A stretch of DNA of 62,889 nt from Limnohabitans planktonicus II-D5 (lineage in GTDB: Bacteria > Pseudomonadota > Gammaproteobacteria > Burkholderiales > Burkholderiaceae_C): positions 1 to 62,889 of the forward strand of contig NZ_LFYT02000028.1 in assembly GCF_001270065.2 (NCBI RefSeq). Reading direction: 5' to 3'. Numbering within the stretch: position 1 is the first letter of the stretch; the number at the start of each line of letters is the position of its first letter. Of this stretch, positions 44,726-51,314 are shown in pieces. The notes below the pieces were generated by a model, which searched no databases, had not been told where the DNA came from, and saw only the letters and a list, made by a program, of their open reading frames with translations. A program made the translations under genes and the position numbers.

Positions 44726-45385
44726 TCACTTGCTGAAAATGGCCTCGAACTCTTTGTCGTGCATCACTTGTGCAACAGATCGACCCGCTCGCACGGCAGA
44801 TACCATCAGCTCCTGCCGCTTGGCAATGCGCTCGCCGAGATCAAGTACCTCTGCGATATTGACTGAAGACACGAACACGGTGCCGCAGCGATCTGCAATG
44901 ACAAAGTCATCCTCGTTGACGGTCACGCCCGCGAACTGCACCGGCTTGCCGGAGTCGATCTGGATCACTCTGTTTCGTGCGCTGATCATCGTCACGCCGC
45001 GCCCGTAGACGGGGTAGTCGATGGACTCGCTGCCTTCGATGTCTCGGCTGAGGCCGTCGATGACGGAGCCGCGGATTTGCTTGTATTTGGCGGCGTTCGC
45101 CAGGATGTCGCCCCAGCAAGAAATGCCATCTACACCGCCGGCAATGACCAGCACGCGGTCTGTTGTGTTTACCGCGTCTATCACCGGCGAAATCAGGTGA
45201 GTAGTGGGTCTGACATCGGTCTTGGGCCCAAGTTGGATGGTGCTGGCACGCCCCACGACCTTGGGGCAATCCCAAAGTGGGCGAATTCCGAATGTCGCAC
45301 CTTGCAAGCCAAGGAAGTCAAGTGCGTCGGAAAGGGTGTTGGTATCAAGGGCTGCAAGTCGGTCAAGAGGATCAGTATCAGACAT
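44726..45385 (-). CDS. RraA/HMG-aldolase family protein (paralogue 3)
   Basis: 219 residues from ATG 45385 (MSDTDPLDRLAALDTNTLSDALDFLGL). A start at 45472 would add 29 residues but would leave only 30 bp to the divergent LysR gene and cover a likely operator; the shorter form is preferred. Motifs SCWGDILANAAKYKQIRGSVIDGLSRDIEG keep the RD pair. First gene of the operon, 89 bp before paralogue 2. Confidence 0.82.
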   Translation of the reverse strand: MSDTDPLDRLAALDTNTLSDALDFLGLQGATFGIRPLWDCPKVVGRASTIQLGPKTDVRPTTHLISPVIDAVNTTDRVLVIAGGVDGISCWGDILANAAKYKQIRGSVIDGLSRDIEGSESIDYPVYGRGVTMISARNRVIQIDSGKPVQFAGVTVNEDDFVIADRCGTVFVSSVNIAEVLDLGERIAKRQELMVSAVRAGRSVAQVMHDKEFEAIFSK

Positions 45386-45419
45386 GGGGCAAGAGGAGGA
45401 GTCGTTGTGTTGAGCATTG

Positions 45420-45444
45420 TTTACCTTGCTCTCTGATTGGTAAA
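45420..45444. promoter_or_regulatory. inverted repeat in the LysR/RraA divergent promoter
   Basis: TTTACC (45420-45425) and GGTAAA (45439-45444) form a perfect inverted repeat with 13 bp between. The position midway between the divergent LysR gene and the RraA operon suits a LysR-type operator. Inferred function. Confidence 0.5.
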
Positions 45445-45502
45445 TTTCAAATTCAATATCTGCGTGATACATAATTTGGAATAAGACTATTGGGGGGTAT
45501 GC

Positions 45503-46441
45503 ATGAACGGAACCATTGACTTTCGCCTGATTCGCCAGTTGTGGATGTTTCTAGCCGTGGCCGAAGAGCAGCACTTTGGTCGCGCAGCTAAGCGACTGAA
45601 CATGTCGCAGCCACCGCTCACAGAAGCCATTAAGGTGTTGGAGCAATCCCTTAAGGTCACGCTGTTCAGCCGTTCGCGCCAAGGCACACGGCTGAGTCCT
45701 GCGGGCGCAGCGATCCTGCCTGCCGTCAAGCAATTTGCCACACAAGTTGAAAAGTTGGAACAAGTTGTCCGTGAGGTTGCTGCAGGTCAGTCTGGGGTGT
45801 TGCACATCGGCGCGATTACATCGGCGATGCTGCAGACGGTGCCGCCATTGCTTGCGGCCTTAAAGAAGTCACACCCGCACCTGACAATTTTCATCCGGGA
45901 GATTGACAGCGTTGAAGCGATTCCGGCATTGGAGGCTGGTGAGCTGGATCTTGCATTCGTCAGACTGGATGGTGATATCGGTCAGGGCATCTCAACCATG
46001 CCGCTCGCCGAGGACCGCTTGGCCGTAGCGTTGCCTGCCGATCACGCATTGGCCCGTCAGCCGCGTATTCGTTTGAAGTCGCTGGCCAATGAGTCGCTTG
46101 TCATGTCTTCTCGGCAGGTGAGTCCCGTCTACTTTGACATGCTCACGTCGGTTTGTCGGGCTCATGGATTCGCGCCGCGTGTGCTTCACGAGGTGAGGTC
46201 CATCACTTCACAAATCGCTTATGTGGGGTGCGGCCAAGGTGTCGCATTGGTACCCTCTCAAATGAAGAAGCTCGCACCCGAAAATGTAGTCGTGCGGCCT
46301 TTGAAAGAGCGCGCTATGGTCGTGACTGCAGCGTTGGCCTGGAACAATGCACGCCATCATCCCATGGTGGACGTCGCTGTGAAGTGGCTTGCAAGCCGGC
46401 AGCAGTGTCGCGGCATGCCCATTGGATCGTCATTCACATGA
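45503..46441 (+). CDS. LysR-family transcriptional regulator
   Basis: 312 residues, ATG 45503 preceded by GGGGGG. N-terminal winged helix: RQLWMFLAVAEEQHFGRAAKRLNMSQPPLTEAIKVLEQSLKVTLFSRSRQGTRLSPAG; then a ligand-binding domain. Resembles the group controlling aromatic or hydroxy-acid catabolism genes. Divergent from the RraA-aminotransferase operon, which it probably controls through the 45420-45444 repeat. Confidence 0.9.
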   Translation: MNGTIDFRLIRQLWMFLAVAEEQHFGRAAKRLNMSQPPLTEAIKVLEQSLKVTLFSRSRQGTRLSPAGAAILPAVKQFATQVEKLEQVVREVAAGQSGVLHIGAITSAMLQTVPPLLAALKKSHPHLTIFIREIDSVEAIPALEAGELDLAFVRLDGDIGQGISTMPLAEDRLAVALPADHALARQPRIRLKSLANESLVMSSRQVSPVYFDMLTSVCRAHGFAPRVLHEVRSITSQIAYVGCGQGVALVPSQMKKLAPENVVVRPLKERAMVVTAALAWNNARHHPMVDVAVKWLASRQQCRGMPIGSSFT

Positions 46442-46512
46442 ACAGGGCAGCTTAATGAGTCACGACCTGTGCCTAAGTTCTGTGGTGCCTTCGGACATTG
46501 CCAATGCACGCC

Positions 46513-47874
46513 CTACAACATGCCGCGCGGATCGACCCATTCATCAAACTGCTGCGCTGAGACTGCGCCCAACTGGAGAGCCGCCTCGCGAAGCGTGGTG
46601 CCTTCTTGCTGGGCCAGCTTGGCAATCTGTGCCGCGCGGTCATAGCCGATATGGGGGCTCAGTGCGGTGACCAGCATCAGGGATCGCTCCAGGTTGTGAG
46701 CCAGTTGTAGCAAGTTGGCTTCCAAACCTGCCAGGCAATGCAGGTTGAAACTGTGCATGGCATCGCCCAGTAGCCGAATGCTGTCCAGCACATCCAGGGC
46801 GATCAAGGGTTTGTAGACGTTCAGTTCCAGCTGACCCTGGCTGGCAGCAATGCCAATTGCCACGTCATGCCCCATGACTTGAGCACAGACCATGCACAGG
46901 GCTTCGACCTGGGTCGGGTTGACTTTGCCCGGCATGATGGAACTGCCCGCTTCGTTTTGCGGCAGCAGCAGCTCACCCAGGCCTGCGCGTGGGCCGCTGC
47001 CCATGAGGCGGATGTCGTTGCCGATTTTGTTCAATGCGATGGCCAGCATGCGCAGGCTGCCAAGCAGCGCCACCAGAGCCTCATGTCCGGCCAAAGCCGC
47101 AAACAGATTGCTGGACTGGCGCAATGGCAGGCGCAGTTGTGTGGCCAGCAAACTGGCCACGCGGCTGCCAAATTCCGGATGCGTATTCACACCCGTGCCC
47201 ACGGCCGTTGCGCCGATGGCCAGCGCACACACCCCGTCCAGGGCATGGTGAATGCTGACCTGACACAGGGCCAGTTGCGCGGCATAGCCACTGAATTCCT
47301 GACCCAGTGTGATCGGGACGGCATCTTGCAAATGTGTGCGACCGACTTTGGCCAAATCCTTGAAGGCCACGGCTTTTTCCAACATCGATTCATGCAAGGC
47401 ATTGAGCGCTGGCAAAAGCTTGTTGTGCGTCAGTTGCAGCACGGCGATATGCATGGCCGAGGGAAAGACATCGTTGGATGATTGACCCAGATTGACATCG
47501 TCATTCACGTGCACGGTCAGGCCGGCTTGTTTGGCGAGTGTGGCGATGACTTCGTTCACATTCATGTGACTTTGCGTGCCGGAGCCGGTTTGCCACACCG
47601 ACAGGGGAAAGGCGTCATCGAGCTGCGCAGCGGCAATGCGTTGTGCGGCCGCCGTGATGGCCAATGCCTTGGACTCATCAAGCAGGCCCAGCTGCGCGTT
47701 GACTGTTGCCGCTGCCGCCTTGATGTGCGCCATGGCGTGAATGATTTCCACAGGCATGCGTTGCGTGCCGATATTGAAAAAGTGCAAGCTGCGCTCGGTG
47801 TGCACACCCCACAGCGCATCGGCTGCAATCTCCAGTGAGCCGAAGCTATCAGTTTGCGTTCGGGTGGTCTTCAT
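46513..47874 (-). CDS. fumC: fumarate hydratase, class II
   Basis: 453 residues. Aspartase/fumarase superfamily: TQTDSFGSLEIAADALWGVHTERSL, QTGSGTQSHMNVNEVIA, GRTHLQDAVPITLGQEFSGYAAQL and the signature GSSIMPGKVNPTQVEA. Converts fumarate to malate without an iron-sulfur cluster. The start overlaps the stop of a small upstream ORF by 4 nt, so the two may be coupled. Convergent with the LysR gene. Confidence 0.94.
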   Translation of the reverse strand: MKTTRTQTDSFGSLEIAADALWGVHTERSLHFFNIGTQRMPVEIIHAMAHIKAAAATVNAQLGLLDESKALAITAAAQRIAAAQLDDAFPLSVWQTGSGTQSHMNVNEVIATLAKQAGLTVHVNDDVNLGQSSNDVFPSAMHIAVLQLTHNKLLPALNALHESMLEKAVAFKDLAKVGRTHLQDAVPITLGQEFSGYAAQLALCQVSIHHALDGVCALAIGATAVGTGVNTHPEFGSRVASLLATQLRLPLRQSSNLFAALAGHEALVALLGSLRMLAIALNKIGNDIRLMGSGPRAGLGELLLPQNEAGSSIMPGKVNPTQVEALCMVCAQVMGHDVAIGIAASQGQLELNVYKPLIALDVLDSIRLLGDAMHSFNLHCLAGLEANLLQLAHNLERSLMLVTALSPHIGYDRAAQIAKLAQQEGTTLREAALQLGAVSAQQFDEWVDPRGML

Positions 47875-48107
47875 GCGTCTTGCTGGCGCTCCAGCTCCTC
47901 GGCTTGTTCAGGGTCATCGTGGCGCTCTGGAAAATCGGGCTCTTGCGGGGGCACTGGGGCTGGAGCAGGCTGATCACGCGTGGGCGTTGGTGTTGGTGTT
48001 GGTGTTGGTGTTGGTGTGCCCAACACAGGGGCGGGTCGTGGGTTTTGCATGGAGTCATTGGCGCATTGCTCATACAGTGCGTCGGTTCGCTGCCGCACGG
48101 TGCCCAT
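47871..48107 (-). CDS. small Pro/Thr-rich protein upstream of fumC (hypothetical)
   Basis: 78 residues with a Thr-Pro dipeptide repeat in the middle (encoded by about five 6-bp units, 47987-48016) and an acidic tail PQEPDFPERHDDPEQAEELERQQD. Not a family I can name. Support for being real: ATGA overlap with fumC, a non-random charged tail and a frame-preserving repeat. Antisense ORFs over the same bases look like shadows. A start at 48050 (MQNPRPAP) is also possible. Confidence 0.5.
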   Translation of the reverse strand: MGTVRQRTDALYEQCANDSMQNPRPAPVLGTPTPTPTPTPTPTRDQPAPAPVPPQEPDFPERHDDPEQAEELERQQDA

Positions 48108-48151
48108 GAACGCTCTGTTGCAAAGTGATGTTTTTACTCAGCGAGATGATC

Positions 48152-48685
48152 ATGTCGAATAAATCCAATATCACCGAGATCAAGGACATGCGCCGAGAAG
48201 CGCGCAAACATCTTGAGCAAGGTGCCGTGACGGCAGATTACGAAGCGGACCGTCTGGAGTTGCTCAAACAACTCAACCAGTCGCTGGCCACAGAGTTGGT
48301 GTGTGTGTTGCGTTATCGACGCCATTACTTCATGGCCCGGGGTATCCACTCCCGTGCAGTGGCTGATGAATTTTTGGCGCATTCCAACGAGGAACTGGCG
48401 CATGCTGACAGCCTGGCTGCGCGCATCGTGCAGCTGGGGGGGGAGCCTGACTTTGCGCCGCAAAACCTGGAAGGCCAAAGTCATGCCGAATACAAAGTCG
48501 GCGCCGACTTGGAGGACATGATTCGCGAAAACCTGGTGGCCGAACGCATCGCCATTCACAGCTACCGCGAGACCATTCAAAGCATTGGCGATAAAGACTC
48601 CACCACCAGCGACATGCTCAAGCGCATCCTCGCCGTGGAAGAGGAGCATGCAGACGACTTGGCCAGCCTGCTCAGCGGCATGTAA
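48152..48685 (+). CDS. ferritin-like/bacterioferritin-type protein
   Basis: 177 residues from ATG 48152. Four-helix ferritin fold with di-iron ligands in ATELVCVLRYRRHYF, NEELAHADSLA, ENLVAERIAIHSYRE and EEEHADDLASLL. Probably stores or detoxifies iron in the cytoplasm. The heme-binding methionine typical of true bacterioferritin is not evident, so the subfamily is uncertain. Divergent from the Pro/Thr-rich ORF, and followed closely by an FMN reductase gene, a possible electron donor for iron release. Confidence 0.83.
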   Translation: MSNKSNITEIKDMRREARKHLEQGAVTADYEADRLELLKQLNQSLATELVCVLRYRRHYFMARGIHSRAVADEFLAHSNEELAHADSLAARIVQLGGEPDFAPQNLEGQSHAEYKVGADLEDMIRENLVAERIAIHSYRETIQSIGDKDSTTSDMLKRILAVEEEHADDLASLLSGM

Positions 48686-48716
48686 GACGTCCGATTGCAT
48701 GGCACAGGACCTCTTT

Positions 48717-49280
48717 ATGAACACCCTCTACATTGCCGTCATTGTCGGCAGCTTTCGCCGCGATTCTCTTAATCAAAAGTTGGCCGATGCCTTGATCCAA
48801 TTGGCACCACCGGAACTGAGCTTCAGTCAGGTGAAATTCGATGACTTGCCGCCTTACAACCAAGACGATGACGAGCACCAGGCCGCTTCGGTGCTGCGCG
48901 TGAAGTCGCAAATCCAGTCGGCACATGGCCTGTTGTTTGTCACACCGGAATACAACCGATCGATTCCTGGTGTGCTGAAAAACCTGATTGACCATGCATC
49001 ACGCCCCTATGGACAAAGTGTGTGGGCCGGCAAGCCAGCGGGCGTGCTCGGAGCTTCTGTGGGCGTCTTGGGCACTGCACTGGCGCAGCAGCATTTGCGC
49101 AATATTCTGGCCTATCTGAATGTGCCCACGATGGGACAACCTGAAGCCTTTATCCACGCCAAAGAAGGCTTTTGGACAGAGGATGGTCACATCGGTACCA
49201 CCAGTCTGGGCTTCGTGCAGGGATGGATGGATCAGTATGTGTCCTGGTTGCGGCTGCATGTGCAGGGCAAGACACCATGA
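48717..49280 (+). CDS. NADPH-dependent FMN reductase
   Basis: 187 residues from ATG 48717; ATG 48699 would add six residues. Flavodoxin-like fold: IAVIVGSFRRDSLNQKLADAL (phosphate loop), LLFVTPEYNRSIPGVLKNLIDHASRP and GKPAGVLGASVGVLGTALAQQHLR. Reduces FMN and perhaps quinones or chromate, as in the ChrR/NfoR group. 31 bp after the ferritin-like gene, so probably co-transcribed. Confidence 0.9.
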   Translation: MNTLYIAVIVGSFRRDSLNQKLADALIQLAPPELSFSQVKFDDLPPYNQDDDEHQAASVLRVKSQIQSAHGLLFVTPEYNRSIPGVLKNLIDHASRPYGQSVWAGKPAGVLGASVGVLGTALAQQHLRNILAYLNVPTMGQPEAFIHAKEGFWTEDGHIGTTSLGFVQGWMDQYVSWLRLHVQGKTP

Positions 49281-49442
49281 CGCACTTGGCCCATGCTTGC
49301 ATGGCATTTGGGCATGGCTGTGCTGGTCAATGCAGCAGCATCCGTCAGGTCACAAATTGGCTGTCATTGATCAGTCGCAACTGCCCGGGCGCAGTTGTCC
49401 ACCAAGGTGAAGACATGCGCCCATCTGTATCAAGGATTGAGC

Positions 49443-49697
49443 ATGGAACTGATTGAAAAAAACATGAAAACCCTGTTTGCACAACTGGGTGAGGCCAATG
49501 ATGACGCCAGTATTGACCGCTTCATTGCCAAGCATGTGATCATGGATGGAACCACCTGTTTGCACGACGCGCCCTTCTGGACGGCTTCGCAGGCCAGCTT
49601 TTTGCGAGAAGCCTTGGTGCTCGATGCCGCTTGGGCACCGGTGGTCGACGAACTCAACACCAAGTTGCACCGCTCGCCTGACGTCAGCTCGTCCTGA
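49443..49697 (+). CDS. DUF2789 family protein
   Basis: 84 residues, ATG 49443. Matches the small DUF2789 family: NMKTLFAQLGEANDDASIDRFIAKH and APFWTASQASFLREALVLDAAWAPVVDELNTKLH. Function unknown. Follows the FMN reductase by 162 bp in which I see nothing else. The largest repeat array begins 40 bp later. Confidence 0.86.
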   Translation: MELIEKNMKTLFAQLGEANDDASIDRFIAKHVIMDGTTCLHDAPFWTASQASFLREALVLDAAWAPVVDELNTKLHRSPDVSSS

Positions 49698-49737
49698 AAA
49701 TCAAGCGCCTGCGCTGTGGTGGCCTTGGCGCGCAAAC

Positions 49738-50972
49738 TTGTCGGGGCTGAAGCCGCCGACCTACAAATACACATCCCTCGTAGGTCGGCACCAACAGGTC
49801 CGACGTTTGTTCGCTTCGGCACAGGCCCATGTCGGGGCTGAAGCCAATACCGTGGCCCTCGTAGGTCGGCACCTTCAGGTCCGACGTTTGCCCGCTTCGG
49901 CACAGGCCCATGTCGGGGCTGAAGCCACCGACCTACAAATACACATCTCTTGTAGGTCGGCACCTTCAGGTCCGACGTTTGCCCGCTTCGGCACAGGCCC
50001 CATGTCGGGGCTGAAGCCACCGACCTACAAATTCCGTGGCCCTCGTAGGTCGGCACCTTTAGGTCCGACGTTTGCCCGCTTCGGCACAGGCCCATGTCGG
50101 GGCTGAAGCCACCGACCTACAAATTCCGTGGCCCTCGTAGGTCGGCACCTTCTGGTCCGACGTTTGTTCGATTTGGCAAAGGCCCATGTCGGGGCTGAAG
50201 CCGCCGACCTACAAATACAGATCCCTCGTAGGTCGGCACCTTCAGGTCCGACGTTTGCCCGCTTCGGCACAGGCCCATGTCGGGGCTGAAGCCGCCGACC
50301 TACAAATACAGATCCCTCGTAGGTCGGCACCTTCAGGTCCGACGTTTGTTCGCTTCGGCACAGGCCCCATGTCGGGGCTGAAGCCACCGACCTACAAATA
50401 CACATCCCTCGTAGGTCGGCACCTTCAGGTCCGACGTTTGCCCGCTTCGGCACAGGCCCATGTCGGGGCTGAAGCCGCCGAACTACAAATACACATCCCT
50501 TGTAGGTCGGCACCTTCAGGTCCGACGTTTGTTCGCTTCGGCACAGGCCCCATGTCGGGGCTGAAGCCACCGACCTACAAATACACATCCCTCGTAGGTC
50601 GGCACCTTCAGGTCCGACGTTTGCCCGCTTTGGCACAGGCCCATGTCGGGGCTGAAGCCACCGAACTACAAATACACATCCCTTGTAGGTCGGCACCTTC
50701 AGGTCCGACGTTTGTTCGCTTCGGCACAGGCCCCATGTCGGGGCTGAAGCCGCCGACCTACAAATACAGATCCCTCGTAGGTCGGCACCTTCAGGTCCGA
50801 CGTTTGCCCGCTTCGGCACAGGCCCATGTCGGGGCTGAAGCCGCCGACCTACAAATACAGATCCCTCGTAGGTCGGCACCTTCAGGTCCGACGTTTGGTC
50901 GCTTCGGCACAGGCCCACGTCGGGGTCTTCGACCGCCGATCTAAAGCAAAAACTTCACAGGGCCTAATCCAT
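49738..50972. repeat. REP/BIME array 7 (13 units, about 91-bp period) with right terminal-repeat flank
   Basis: Plus halves (GTAG, tip ACCTTCAGGT) at 49780, 49861, 49952, 50045, 50137, 50228, 50319, 50411, 50502, 50594, 50685, 50777 and 50868, paired with minus halves of tip GGCTGAAGCC. The last minus half is of the GGTCTTCGACC type. From about 50319 to 50776 units alternate between two variants (GTTCGCTTCGG with GGCCCCATG, and GCCCGCTTCGG with GGCCCATG), a 183-bp higher-order repeat. The right edge (50949-50972) matches the right terminal repeat of the element at 40939-41103 in 22 of 24 bases. Confidence 0.94.
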
Positions 50973-51314
50973 CTCCACCCCGGCCACGAATTGGGCGCAC
51001 CACGCCATCACCCATGTCGACGGCGCGGGGCAGGACAAGGATATCTTTGGCAAGCTGCTGTTTTTTCTGGAACATTTTGTTGGGCCGTGCGCACATGACA
51101 CGCTGCTACCCTGAGCAGGTCGGCTTGATCGACGACACGTTGTTGGGTCGGGAGCGCTGTTACCACCAGATGTGGCAATCCTTGCTGCAGTCGCAGCGCG
51201 AGCACCCGGCCTTGAAATTCGGCGGCAGTGTGAATGAGGGGCCCGAGGGTCAGAGCCAGCAGGTGTGAATTGAACGCTTATGGCGGCTGAGAACACTGCA
51301 ATTTTCCGGGAGCC
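50973..51314. other. about 340 bp without a supportable gene, possibly decayed coding DNA
   Basis: A plus-strand frame from about 50968 to 51113 (…HHAITHVDGAGQDKD and KLLFFLEHFVGPCAHDT) looks protein-like, then stops; an overlapping frame from 51014 (…YPEQVGLIDDTLLGRER) continues to 51268. Together they suggest a frameshifted remnant, but I recognise no family. No intact gene is called. Confidence 0.3.

Noticed and set aside
49281..49442. Overlapping small ORFs after the FMN reductase gene
   Set aside because: No family pattern or start signals; they end within the DUF2789 gene in another frame.
50025..50944. Long open frames on both strands within array 7 (252 and 297 codons)
   Set aside because: They are repeats of one unit translated over and over; similar open frames occur in every array and on both strands because the repeat lacks stops in some frames. 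No start signals or family resemblance.
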